Positions 10,613 to 21,290 of a stretch of 64,000 bases of DNA are shown here, piece by piece. This stretch comes from Erinaceus europaeus (taxonomy: Eukaryota; Chordata; Mammalia; Eulipotyphla; Erinaceidae). How positions within the stretch are numbered: position 1 is the stretch's first letter; each line of letters opens with the position of its first letter. Location of the stretch: the NCBI RefSeq assembly GCF_950295315.1, contig NC_080165.1, forward strand, positions 7,628,417 to 7,692,416, read 5' to 3'. The notes under the pieces were generated by a model that searched no databases, had not been told where the DNA came from, and was given only the letters and a program-made list of their open reading frames with translations. Both the position numbers and the translations under genes were made by a program.

Positions 10613-11519
10613 ATCTGGGATAGGTGGTAATAACTGGGAGTGTAAAGAAAAAGTGGAAGAAATATTGGTAGAAGTATGAAATAAAATGAGTTTTTGTCTA
10701 GCAATAAATCTTATTGACAGAGTCCAAAATTCAGGGGCAACAAAAATAACAATAGACTGAGTTGAAATGGGAGAGATAGTGACAGTTGTTCTGACAGTGG
10801 TGTAGAACCGGATAAGGAGGGAAATATATCACTGTTCTGGGGTCTTCAGTCTGCATGTGGACACTCTTTAGTCTGTCTTGTGTTCAGGATCATATAAATT
10901 AAGAAGATGAAGGGATAAAAGGAAAATTACATTGGTGTTTCAGTCTTCCCTCTCATGAGAGATTGCCGCTTACTCTCTCAAGCCTTTACTCTTCCCTCCT
11001 GTCCATCATTGCTACTAGCTGTTCAGAGGTTAGACACTTCACCGATCACAGGGCAAAGATATTTCATGGGACTCAAAGATTTTGATGCGCTTCCTTATAT
11101 TGGAAAATGCATGCATACATATACCTTCCAAAGTCAGAAAATGCTATTAGAATAAACTTCAGCAACTATTTCATTAATGTCCTTCACAGATTATTTTCTT
11201 TTGGAAAAAAAAAGATTTTTCCTTCTATGCTTACTCATGTGAAATACCTTTTGTTACCCGCTGACATTTGTTACATACTACCTGATAAAGAGTTCACAAT
11301 GTTGATAAGTGAGAGGGAACTTTTCTGTTTTCTCCTTAGTTGATTATCTCCCTGTGGTGTGAAATAAGAAAATAGCATGATCAACATGATTTTAAACAAA
11401 GAGAGCAAAATAGGTGCACCTATAATTTAAATTTGACACATTTTCAGATAGTCATGTACATCATAGAAAGCCCTGAAGAAATAGTATTTGGGGACTTTGA
11501 GTGCACAGACAAGTATAAA
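10613..11519. other. Unique intergenic sequence
   Basis: No gene or clear repeat is seen. Small frames at 10955 and 11107 have no recognisable features. Confidence 0.5.
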
Positions 11520-11880
11520 TAGTTTAAAGGTGTGCCAGGGGGCTCAGAAACCCCTTTCCTAGGTATTTATCCAAAAACTATAAAAACAGCTATCCAAAGA
11601 GGTCAAAGCAGTGTAAGTTTAAATTGCCCTAACTTGAAGGCAATCCAAATCCTCAAGGACAGATGGATGATTAGTTAAGAAAGCTGTGGTAATTTTTCAC
11701 AATGGAGTGCTGCTCCATGATAAGAAGGAATGACACCCCTTTTGCCACATCTTTGATAGAAATTTTAAAAATCAGGTTATGTGAGATAAATGAGAAGGAA
11801 AAGGAAGGATACCTGATTATCTCACTTATAGATAGAACTTTAAAAGCAAGGAAAGGAAAGGAAAGAAAAGAAAAGAAATA
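11520..11880 (+). mobile_element. Old L1 3' fragment
   Basis: It contains CCTAGGTATTTATCC and GACAGATGGATGATTAG. It later shows ACAATGGAGTGCTGC and GTGAGATAAATGAGAAGG. These keep the order of the L1 ORF2 C-terminus. Many substitutions and stops mark it as old. Confidence 0.7.
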
Positions 11881-12035
11881 AAGAGGAACATGTACTAGGT
11901 GTGGTTTGTGGCAGCAAAGCCAAAGACAGAGGGGTAGGCTTGGGTGGCTGGTTGGGAGGTGACAGGAAGGAGATAAGAGGATAAGAGATGATTTTAAGTT
12001 GGTGGTGTGAGTGGTATGCAGACACCTATCAAGAG

Positions 12036-12322
12036 GATGGGGGCTGGGCAGTGGTGTAGCGGGTTAAGTGCAGGTGACACAAAGCACAATGACTGGCATA
12101 AGGATCCTGGTTTGAGCCCCCAGCCCCCCGCCTGCAGGGGAGTCGATTCACAGGTGGTGCAATCAGGTCTGCAGATGTCTATCTTTCTCTTCCCAACTCT
12201 GTCTTCCCCTCCTCTCTCCATTTCTCTCTGTCCCATCCAGCAATAACAACAATAATAATAACAACAATGATAAACAACAAGGGCAACAAAAGGAGAAAAA
12301 ATAATTTAAAAAAAAGAAAGGA
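12036..12322 (+). mobile_element. SINE-A copy
   Basis: GTGGTGTAGCGGGTTAAGTG head, GGTTTGAGCCCCCAG B-box-like block, GGTCTGCAGATGTC and a CAACAA-rich tail. Confidence 0.9.
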
Positions 12323-12734
12323 AAAAAAATAATGTTCCCAGATGTGACCATGGACTGCAAGCTCAGGCTGACAGGAACTCAGAGGTCACACAGGCTCTTG
12401 CTCTAAATATGAACAGACCTGGGCCCTAGGTCCAATCACTGAGGTTTACAGTTAACAGTGTTTATATGATTTCCTCATATTTGAGAGCTACTCTCTGTCC
12501 TGATCCAACTTTCCAATCCTACTCTCAACTCTGACACCCTCTTCCTAGACAATATGTTCAGCCCACTCACGTATTAGCTATTAGAGCTCAGGCAAAAATT
12601 AGTAAAGTCATGAGCCTCATGGAATATGCGTAAAATAGACTTCCTAGCTTTTTATCACAAGAAGACCCTTAGTTCCGTCTGCTCTGTTCTTACCTTTAGG
12701 TTCCTGATTATTAAACAATTTTCTCTGCTTTATA

Positions 12735-13577
12735 TCTTATCACTGATCACTCTTGCCTAGATTGACTTCTGAATAAGTAAGGTACTTAAAGGGTTCACAG
12801 TTGTTGATATTGACAGTTGTTTCAATATTATTTTAATCCTTGAGTTGAAGCACAGTGGCTGTTAAAGCCTCTTTTGTTCTTTTTCTTTCCTGTAGGCTAT
12901 GGGAGCCTGAGGGCTTTTAAACTATAAGTAGGCTTCTTAGCTTAATCACTCACTCTTGACCAAGAGATAAAGTAAGGTGGGGGAGAGATAGCACAGTGGT
13001 TATGCAAAGAGACTCTCACACCCTAAGGATCCAAAGTTCCAGGCTCAATTCAGCTTCTCTGCCAAGCTGGGCAGCACTGCTGGGCCCTGTAAGTTTCTAA
13101 ACAAGTTCCGTTTATAGTCTATAGGTTCTGAGGCAACTATTCACTATGTTCTTATAAGGAGAACAACATGGAAAGGCTCTCACCACACACCCTAGGCCAC
13201 CAAGGTGTAGTAGATCTTCTCTTGAGTTTCCTAGTCAGTTCTCTGTCCCCTGGTGTCAGCACAGGGCCTCCATGCCGCTGCTCCAGATTCTGAGGGCAGT
13301 AGCAATGGAGACTCACAGTTGCATTTGGTGATAAAATAGACTGGAGATGGTGCCTCAGCCAGTAAACTGCTGGACTGTTACAAGCCACTTAATCCCTCCC
13401 TAGACTCCTCTCTGTCCACGAGCCACACATGTTTGCACTCACCAGTGATTTTGTGGGTTCCTAAAGTCATTCTAGTTCTGTCTTGTTGGGGTCCCAGGTA
13501 TTTTCCTTTGGTATTCCTAGTTGATCCGGGAGAGGAGAGAAACACAGCTGCTGCTGCTCCATAGCCCTGCCTCCCTG
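12735..13577 (-). mobile_element. L1 5' UTR fragment without ORFs or 3' end
   Basis: About 840 bases match the 5' UTR of the L1 at 3830-4560, including CAGTTGTTTCAATATTATTTT, CTATGGGAGCCTGAGG and the terminal CAGCTGCTGCTGCTCCATAG. ORF1, ORF2 and an A tail are absent, which is the reverse of normal 5' truncation. Confidence 0.75.
12980..13090 (+). mobile_element. SINE-C segment inside the L1 5' UTR
   Basis: GAGATAGCACAGTGGTTATG and AAAGAGACTCTCACACCC are SINE-C head sequence, antisense to the L1. The same head is at the equivalent place in the L1 copy at about 4075-4125, so it predates both copies. Confidence 0.65.
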
Positions 13578-14085
13578 CTTTGCTTTATACCTTACCACTC
13601 TTAAGTCACCACATTGTAGATGCTACCATGATGCCAACCTGACTTCCCTGAGCAGATGACCATACCAATGTGGACCGATGTTTCACCTCTCCAGAGCCCT
13701 GCTCCACTAGGGAAAGAGAGAGACAGCCTGGGGGAGTGGATCCACCTGCCAACACCCATGTCCAGTGGAGAAGCAATTACAGAAGCCAGACCTTCCACCT
13801 TCTTCTCCCCATAATGTTCCTGGGTCCATGCTCCCAAGAGGATAAAAAACAGGGAAGCTTCCAATGTGGGGTGAATGGACATGGAACTCTGGGGGTGGGA
13901 ACTGTATGGAATTGTCCCCCTCTTACCTTACAAGTTTTTAATCATTATTAAAGCACTAATAAAAAGCTTTAGTTGTATGACAACAACTGTCTTGCACATC
14001 ATTGGCTCCCTAATAACAACAGTGAGGAAAAGTATGTCATGAAGTAAACAGCAATAAAATAAAATAAAATAAAATAAAATTTTAA

Positions 14086-14383
14086 ATCTACTATCAAAGC
14101 ATTGCCACCCATCATAAATTAAGAACGTCTACTTGAGTATAGAAAACAAATATTTTATTAACACAAATATGTACATGCTTTAAAGACTTTAACAAAACCG
14201 GCAGCAATTTATATCAATGGGAAGGAATTCGACAGTTGGAACACAGAAAAAAAAATTACTCAGGAGATGATTTGAGAAATGTGAACGTTTTCACAAGCGC
14301 TCACATCTTTGATGTACTTGGCTTCAGTATGATCTCAGCAAACAACTCTCATCCTGTGAAACAGTAAAAAAAAAAAAAAAAAA
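14086..14383. other. Unclassified segment ending in a 20-base A run
   Basis: Non-repetitive sequence that finishes in a poly(A) run at about 14366-14384. This could be the tail of an old retrocopy, but no parent gene is recognisable. Confidence 0.3.
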
Positions 14384-14477
14384 AGGACCAAGTTCTTCCA
14401 GTCTTCGAAGACAGATGGTCTCCAGCTAAAAGGACCAAGTTCTTCCAGTCTTCGAAGACAGATGGTCTCCAGCTAAA
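14384..14477. repeat. Perfect two-copy tandem repeat, 47-base unit
   Basis: The unit starts AGGACCAAGTTCTTCC and ends GGTCTCCAGCTAAA, and it occurs twice head to tail without visible mismatch. Each unit contains the perfect palindrome GTCTTCGAAGAC. Confidence 0.95.
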
Positions 14478-14684
14478 AGACAAGGTAATTGGTAAAATGC
14501 TGGAATGTTTCATACAGGAAATATACATAGGTATCTATGTGAGTGTTGAGAAATTCTCTACCAAGTAATAAGAGAAGTTCCTTCAAAGCTCAAAGTTAAA
14601 AATAAATAATTCAATTAGTAGGTTAGGGTTCTTGACCTGTCTATATATTTAATCTAATATGACCCATAGAACTGCTAGCCTTGG

Positions 14685-14895
14685 GGCCAGGTGGTGGCAC
14701 ACCTAGTTGAGCATGCATGTTAAAATGTACAAGGACCAGGTTCAAGTCCCCAGTTCCCACCTATAAGGGGAAAGATTTTAAAGTAGTGAAGCAGGGCTGC
14801 AGGTCTCTCTCTGTCCCTCTCTGTCACACCCACTCCTCTTATTTCTAGCTGTTTCTATCCAATAAATAAAGATAATAATAATAATAATAAAGAAC
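14685..14895 (+). mobile_element. SINE-B copy
   Basis: GGGGCCAGGTGGTGGCACAC head, GGTTCAAGTCCCCAGTTCCC, GTGAAGCAGGGCTGCAGG, and an (AAT)n tail expanded at 14871-14890. Confidence 0.9.
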
Positions 14896-15232
14896 TGTAA
14901 GCCAATAAACTGGAACTGGGTCAAGAATGACCAAATCTACATAGGTTTTATGATACCACATTGGATTTTTTTGCCAGTGATGTTTTAGATGGCATCTTTG
15001 TACATTTATACATAGTCTGAAGAATAATTTCACCAGGAACATACAGGGAGAAAGTAAGGGTTCCTACTCAACCCAGACAGTCATATGAATAATAAAGGAT
15101 TCTGGGAGCTAGCTGGTTCCACAGAGAAAGACATTTGCTCCTGCAGACTCTGACCATCTTCCTCCTTTAAAGTTCTTCTCAGTGGAAAAGCCATTCACAA
15201 TCAGTTCCATTTGACCCTAGGTAAGTTATTCG

Positions 15233-15234
<2 letters not shown>

Positions 15235-15286
<52 letters not shown>
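15235..15286. repeat. (CA)n microsatellite
   Basis: About 26 uninterrupted CA dinucleotides. Confidence 0.98.
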
Positions 15287-15288
<2 letters not shown>

Positions 15289-15810
15289 GTTTATATTCTG
15301 CATAGTTTTAGAAATTTACACTTCATTTGTTCAGGCTGTCAACTCCCCTTGCCCAATCTTCTCCACCAAGAAAAGTGAAGGACAAACTAAGCACTGAGTT
15401 TTCTTTTTAGATATCTAAGGACTTTTGTACTTCCCATATCCTTTGGTTACCTTGGGAAATGCTAATATGTAGCTAGCAACGTTCAAGGAAAAGAGGACAT
15501 TGACATAAATCAATACATAGAACCCATAGAACCGTAGATTGTTAACTTTAGAAGGGATGTCAGAAGTCAGATGATCAAATCTTCTGCCCAGTAATCAATT
15601 TTCTTTAAAACATTTATGGAGAAGAGTTTTTTCAGCTTCTGCCTTAAGATCATTTAGCAGTGGGTTAGTATGAAGACAGGACTGTTATTTAACTACTGGA
15701 GAGACCACATTGATTTTATAGAGTAAACTCAGACAGGTCTGAGCAGGAAGAAACCTATGTATAAGAAAGTGTAAGCATACCTATGCAGAAACACAAAGAA
15801 ATCACCCAGG

Positions 15811-16083
15811 AGGGAGTCGGGTGGTAGCACAGCGGATTAAGCGCAGGTGGCACAAAGCACAAGGACCAGCAGAAGGATCTAGGTTCGAGCCCCCGGCTCC
15901 CCGCCTTCAGGGGAGTCGCTTCACAGGCGGTGAAGCAGGTCTGCAGGTGTCTGTCTTTCTCCCTCTCTCTGTCTTCCCCTCCTCTCTCCATTTATTTCTG
16001 TCCTATCTAACAATAACAACATTGACAGCAACAACAATAATAACTACAACAATAAAAAACAACAAGGGCAACAAAAGGGAAAA
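15811..16083 (+). mobile_element. SINE-A copy
   Basis: Complete copy with an almost perfect duplication of (a)aagaaatcacccagg, seen at about 15795-15810 and 16085-16100. Confidence 0.92.
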
Positions 16084-16109
16084 AAAAGAAATCACACAGG
16101 AAAAAAAAA

Positions 16110-16685
16110 ACATTTGACAGAAAAACACACAGCCCCCCAATAATGAGTCCTCAGTGAAGATCATAGGGTGGCAGGGAGAGGGTCTCCATCCAGGAGGAGT
16201 GGAAGTGTTTGACCAAACTCTGGACGCTAGTCCCAGTATTCTGCTAGCACAGGTGAGAGCAAAAGACAGGAAACCTTAAGAAAACAACTGTACTATGTGC
16301 TGGCAAAATAACTCACCTGGAGAGGCTAAAAGGCAGAATTTGTGGTAGTGCCTGGAGGAAGTATCTCAGCCCAGGAATTGCCACCGCTATCAGGCAACAC
16401 AGCTACTTCAGTCCTTGTAACAATCATCAAAGAATTCAAGGTGACACCCGGAAGACGAAGCAAAGAGATTCATGGCAATGTGAGTAAGCAAGATTACTCT
16501 CACAGAATGAGGCCTCCCTCCTCAGAAAGGAAATGGTCCTGAAGTCCAGGACTCAGTGGATTTTAAAAGTACAAGTTTGGGGAGGAGTTTTGAGATTGCA
16601 TCATTAATCCACAGGTAGAGGCTTATAGAAGCAGTGGTACTCTGTGCATGTGCTTACCCATAATGCATACAGAAAACCCAAGGAG
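16110..16685. other. Unique intergenic sequence
   Basis: No recognisable feature. A frame at 16342-16542 has no visible homology. Confidence 0.45.
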
Positions 16686-16765
16686 GGAGCAGGGAGCCAT
16701 ACACCGGATTAAGTGCTCACATCACAATGTGCAAGGACTGGCATTCAAGCCCCTAGTCACATTTT
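16686..16765 (+). mobile_element. SINE-A/B head fragment
   Basis: CACCGGATTAAGTGC, then ACAATGTGCAAGGACTGGCA and TTCAAGCCCCTAGTC: a 3'-truncated tRNA-like head. Confidence 0.55.
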
Positions 16766-16769
16766 TGTC

Positions 16770-17149
16770 CTTGGGTCCTTCCTGAGTGATTTTTGGGTGA
16801 TCTCACACCTAGCTGAAGCTGACAGCATTTTGCTCTTTGTAAGATGGGCCTGGAAATTTCTCCCTCACTTCCACTGAAAATGTAGCCATTTTCCTGCCTG
16901 TAAGCCAACTTGAACAGCACCACAGTGGAGCAGAAAGGGCTCCCCTTCCCCCTTCCCTCTCCTGCCTGGGGCCAGAATATAGCAAGGTTTGTAATTCAAA
17001 ACAAAGTCAGGGATCAGCATTTCACATTGGCTATGGAGCAGCCCTGGGATAGAGGGAAGAACCCGGTTGCTGGAGAAGCTAGGCAGTCCTAACCTCCATG
17101 CAAACCTTCCTTTGAACTCCTCAAACTTGCCCCCCCAACCCCGGCCCCG
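16770..17149. other. Unique intergenic sequence
   Basis: Somewhat GC-richer sequence with no recognisable gene. Confidence 0.4.
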
Positions 17150-17390
17150 TCTGCACTCAGCTTAGCAGGGCACATGCCTTGCAATCAGGAGCCCTGAGCT
17201 GGAGCTTCAGGACACACAAGAGCAACACTGATGGTGTCAGGGAAATTCTCTGGGTGGGAGATCTGGTGCCTCTCCTTTCTCCCTCTCCCCACACTGGAGA
17301 CAATAAGGGTGTTAAAGGGCATCACAGCTTATGTGAGGTCCTGGGTTCACGCACCCAGCAACACATCCCAATAGAAAAAAGAGTAAGTCA
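17150..17390 (+). mobile_element. SINE-D-like fragments
   Basis: CACATGCCTTGCAATCAGGAG and GAGGTCCTGGGTTCACGC resemble A-box and B-box blocks of diverged tRNA-derived SINEs, with a CT-rich stretch between. Confidence 0.4.
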
Positions 17391-17865
17391 TCTTGCAACA
17401 GATGAATTGATAGTTCTACATCGATTGTTAGTCTAACTGTATTCAGAGCTGTTTGGACGTCTAAATAATAAGTGTACACAATCTCAGTTACTTCCTGCCA
17501 GTACATCTGTGCAAGTGTCTCTTTTTTTTTTTCTAACTGGTGTACAGATGTAACGATCCATTACCTTCCAGAGTGTCAACTCCACTTTTGATAAACTTAG
17601 TATATTAACAAGCAAATGTTGGAGGCTCTGCTTTATGTAGGGAAAAATGAAAGTGATTTTCAGCTATGAGTAGCATAGTTTGATTACCCATGAAGAAAAA
17701 ATGTGCCATGAACAGGCAAAAATTAGAACTTAGTGCTCATTTCAGCTAGGAGTACAGCTGATACAATAAGAATGATTCTAAAATCTGCAATTTTCTCTGG
17801 AAGAGACAGTGCCTCTCTTCAACTATCAGAAACGTAACAGGTCACTCTGCTCGTATTGTATTGTA
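17391..17865. other. Unique intergenic sequence
   Basis: AT-rich with no recognised feature. Confidence 0.45.
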
Positions 17866-17880
17866 CTCAGGACTGTTTCT

Positions 17881-18303
17881 TTTTTTTTAATATTTATTTT
17901 ATTTTTTTATTCCCTTTTGTTGCCCTTGTTGTTGTTTTTATTGTTGTAGTTATTATTGTTGTTGTCGTTGTTGGATAGGACAGAAAGAAATGGAGAGAGG
18001 AGGGGAAGACAGAGAGGGGTAGAGAAAGATAGACACCTGCAGACCTGCTTCACCGTCTGTGAAGCAACTCTCCTGCAGGTGGGGAGCCAGGGTTCGAACC
18101 AGAATCCTTACGCTGGACCTTGTGTTTTGCGCCACGTGCGCTTAACCCACTGTGCTACAGCCAGACTCCCAAAGAGAAACCTGCAGCACTGCTTCACCAC
18201 TTGTGAAGCTTTCCCACTGCAGGTGGGGACTGGGGACTTGAACCTGGGTCCTTGCACATTGTAACATGTGCACTCAACCAGGTGCGCCACCACCTGGCCC
18301 TCT
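17881..18303 (-). mobile_element. Chimeric SINE-B/SINE-A dimer
   Basis: Read on the minus strand, a SINE-B head and hairpin region (18170-18303) runs directly into a complete SINE-A (17881-18169) with a T-rich tail complement. A single 15-base duplication (ctcaggactgtttct) flanks the whole composite at 17866-17880 and 18304-18318. This suggests that the dimer was inserted as one unit. Confidence 0.85.
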
Positions 18304-18635
18304 CTCAGGACTGTTTCTAGATGATCTGTTTCTAGATGCTCAACAGGACGTGCAGAGGAAAAACAGATGGTGCATCTGATGATTTACTCCATTGTAAGAA
18401 AAACTGCAGAAATTAGTCCAATTATTGGATTCATTGTACATTTTTTTTTGCACCAACGGAGTTTTCGAAGTGCAGGAAACTTGTGCAAATGTACGCAGAC
18501 CCAGAGAGGACACAAAACACAAAAGTAAGTTATTATGGGAAGTGGGCAGGACAGAGTTCACTAACTGGAGCACACACTTGACTGTGTTTGAAGACCAGCC
18601 ACCACATGGGAGCATCATGCAGAAAGGGGGAGAGG

Positions 18636-18838
18636 GGCCAGGCCATGGTGCACTTGGTCAGGCACACACATTACAGTGCACAAGGAACCAGGTTCAAGCC
18701 CCTGGTCCCCACCTGTAGGGGCGAAGCTTCACAAGTGGTAGAGCAGGGCTGCAGGTGTCTCTCTGTCTCTCTCCCTCACCCTTCTCAATTTCTCTCTGCC
18801 TCTATTCAATAACAAATAATAATAAAAGTTTTAAAAGA
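18636..18838 (+). mobile_element. SINE-B copy
   Basis: GGGGCCAGGCCATGGTGCAC head, GGTTCAAGCCCCTGGTCCCC and GCAGGGCTGCAGGTGTC, with AATAATAATAAAAG tail. A short agaaaggg repeat lies on both sides. Confidence 0.9.
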
Positions 18839-18844
18839 AAGGGA

Positions 18845-19000
18845 AGGTTCATGAGTGCTGAATCAGCACTGTGGTGACTTTCCTCTCCATCTCTATCCCT
18901 CTCTAACTCTCACCCTTCATCTGGAAAAAGAGAGAGAGAAAGACTACTTGGAGCAGTGGAATCCTGCAGGCTTGAAGTCCTATTGAAACCTGGTGGCAGG
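18845..19000 (+). mobile_element. SINE fragment, long-form 3' part
   Basis: CT-rich block followed by GGAGCAGTGGAATCCTGCAGG and GAAACCTGGTGGCAGG, which resembles the 3' extension of the long SINEs. Confidence 0.45.
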
Positions 19001-19100
19001 AAAACTACAATTTTATTTTAAAATATTTTAAGTTACTATGACGCACTCTTGTGGTGACCGTTATAAGGATGATAAAAAAACTGGACAGAAGACACATTCT

Positions 19101-19456
19101 TTTTTTTTTTTTTCCTCCAGGGTTATTGCTGGGCTCGGTGCCTGCACCATGAATCCACCGCTCCTGGAGGCCATTTTTCCCACTTTTTGTTGCCCTAGTT
19201 GTTGCAGCCTTGTTGCAGTTATTATTGCCATTGTTGACGTTGCTTTGTTGTTGGATAGGACAGAGAGAAATGGAGAGAGGAGGGGAAGACAGAGAGAGAG
19301 GGGGAGAGAAAGATAGACACCTGCAGACCTGCTTCACCGCCCGTGAAGCGACTCCCCTGCAGGTGGGGAGCCGGGGGCTCGAACCGGGATCCTTACGCAG
19401 GTACCTGCGCTTTGCGCCACGTGCGCTTAACCCACTGCGCCACCGCCCGACCCCCC
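19101..19456 (-). mobile_element. SINE-A long form
   Basis: Complete minus-strand copy including the 3' extension at its left. The duplication agaagacacattct / agaagatacattct is at 19087-19100 and 19457-19470. Confidence 0.94.
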
Positions 19457-19499
19457 AGAAGATACATTCTATATCATAAAAGATGTGTTTGAAAGTAGA

Positions 19500-19657
19500 A
19501 TTTTTATGTTTTGTTTATTGGATAGAGACAGAAAGAAATGTGGAGGAAGGAGAGAATAGAGGGGGAAAGCTTATAGGTGGGAATCAAGGGCCTGAACCTG
19601 GGTCCTTGCATACCGTAACATGTACATTCAATCAAGTGCACCACCACCTGTCCCCTA
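19500..19657 (-). mobile_element. SINE-B, internally deleted
   Basis: It keeps the tail-side sequence (TTATTGGATAGAGACAGAAA) and the head (CCTGAACCTGGGTCCTTGC, GTGCACCACCACCTG) but lacks the GGTGAAGCAGGG block. Confidence 0.75.
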
Positions 19658-19953
19658 TAAAAGGTCGTACATATAACAATAAAATTTTAATATTATTCCC
19701 TAAGAGCAACGACCAGCCATTGAGAAGTGCGAGGAAGATATGATATCATATTTGAATTTTCAAAAGGTTTCTCTTACAGTGGCGGAAGAATGATCTGGAA
19801 AAGATAAGTCAAGATACTTTAGCATGCTAGCTCAGAGACAGAGGTAAGTGGAACTACTTAAGAGAGTTTTAGAATTAAGATTAATATTTCAGTGTCTATA
19901 TGGATGGTGATCAAAAAAATTCTGCTTTAAAGTGACAAAAATTGCAATATGAT

Positions 19954-20298
19954 TTTTTTTTTTTTTGCCTCCAGGGTTATTGCTGGGGCTCCGTGCCTGT
20001 ACCATGAATCCACTGCTCCTGGAAGCTATTTTTCCCCTTTTGTTGCCCTTGTTGTTTTAGCCATGTTGTGGTTATTATTATTGTTGTTGATGTCCTTGTT
20101 GGATAGGACAGAAAGAATTCGAGAGAGGAGGGGAAGACAGAGGGGGAAGAGAAAGATAGACACCTGCAGACCTGCTTCACCACCTGTGAAGCAACTCCCC
20201 TGCAGGTGGGGAGCCGGGGGCTGGAACCGGGATCCTTATGCGGGTCCTTTTGCTTTGAGCCACCTGCGCTTAACCCACTGCGCTACTGCCCGACTCCC
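19954..20298 (-). mobile_element. SINE-A long form
   Basis: Complete minus-strand copy with a perfect 11-base duplication (tgcaatatgat) at 19943-19953 and 20299-20309. Confidence 0.94.
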
Positions 20299-20311
20299 TG
20301 CAATATGATAT

Positions 20312-20428
20312 TTAAAGGGAGACAGAGCAGGGCTAGAACACTGACCTCTGAGCACAAGGTTCTAAGTTTGATCCAGCATCACCTGTGACAGAGTAATGTG
20401 TGTTATCCCTCTAAGTACATAAATAAAC
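20312..20428 (+). mobile_element. SINE-D fragment
   Basis: GGAGACAGAGCAGGGCTAG, GTTCTAAGTTTGATCC and an AAATAAACTTTTAAA end resemble an old tRNA-like SINE. Confidence 0.4.
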
Positions 20429-20501
20429 TTTTAAATTTCAAAGTCACAAATTTTCCCACAGCAGTGAAGATAAAAGCTTTTTAAAAAATAAAGGATTACA
20501 G

Positions 20502-20789
20502 GAGGCGGGCAGTAGCGCAGGGGGTAAAGCGCAGGTGGCACAAAGCACAAGGACCGACTTAAGAATCCTGGTTCAAGCCCCCGGCTCCCCACCTGCAGGG
20601 AAGTCGCTTCACAGGCCGTGAAGCAGGTCTGCAGGTGTCTGTCTTTCTCTCCCCCTCTCTGTCTTCCCCTCCTCTCTCCATTTCTCTCTGTCCTATCCAA
20701 CAACAACAACATCAGTAGCAACAACAAGGGCGAAACAACAAGGGCAATAAAAGGGAATAAATAAATAAATATTTAAAAAATAAGAAAAT
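20502..20789 (+). mobile_element. SINE-A copy
   Basis: AGTAGCGCAGGGGGTAAAGCG head, GGTTCAAGCCCCCGG. The duplication aaataaaggattacag / aaataaagggttacag flanks it at about 20486-20501 and 20791-20806. Confidence 0.93.
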
Positions 20790-21047
20790 AAAATAAAGGG
20801 TTACAGCAGCATGAAAGAATGCTTTGGGAGGTATGTTGATGCTGACACAAAAGCAAAGAAACTGTATTTCGGAAGCCCTAACTAGAAGATTTGGTACCAC
20901 AGAGAAGATGAGCTTGCTTCTTAAAACTTCAAGGGCCACGAGATACCACTTAGATTCTCAGTTATAATGGGATCTGGGAGAGACAAGAAAGTAGATATGA
21001 GATGGGTTGGTAAGGTTAAGTCTGACAACAAAGAGCATGTCTTCATG

Positions 21048-21290
21048 GGGCCGGGGGATGGAACACCCAGTTAAGCGCACATAGTACTAAGTGTCAGGAC
21101 CTGAACAAGGATCCGGGTTCAAGCCCTGACTTCCCACCTACAGGGGGGTCGTTTCAAAATTGACGAAGCAGGTCTGCGGGTGTCTATCTTTCTGCTTCTC
21201 TACTTTCTCCTTCCATCTCAATTTCTCTCTGTCCTATAAATAAAATGGAAAAATAAATGACTTCCAGGAGCAGTGGATTCATGATGTGTG
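21048..21290 (+). mobile_element. SINE-A diverged copy
   Basis: GGGGCCGGGGGATGGAACAC head, GGGTTCAAGCCCTGAC, GAAGCAGGTCTGCGGGTGTC and a partial 3' extension (CCAGGAGCAGTGGATTCATG). Confidence 0.8.

Larger units (their letters stand above)
12330..13985 (+). mobile_element. Repeat X copy split by an L1 5' fragment
   Basis: X sequence runs 12330-12733 (CAGAGGTCACACAGGCTC, then GATTATTAAACAATTTTCTC), is interrupted by L1-derived DNA at 12735-13577, and resumes at 13578-13985 (TAGATGCTACCATGATGCC, GAAGCAATTACAGAAGCC, AACTGTATGGAATTGT). It ends in ATTATTAAAGCACTAATAAAA. The sequence ctttatatctta/ctttatacctta on either side of the interruption may be its target duplication. Confidence 0.8.

Noticed and set aside
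14086..14383. Possible processed pseudogene ending in an A run
   Set aside because: No parent coding sequence could be recognised. It is kept only as an unclassified segment.
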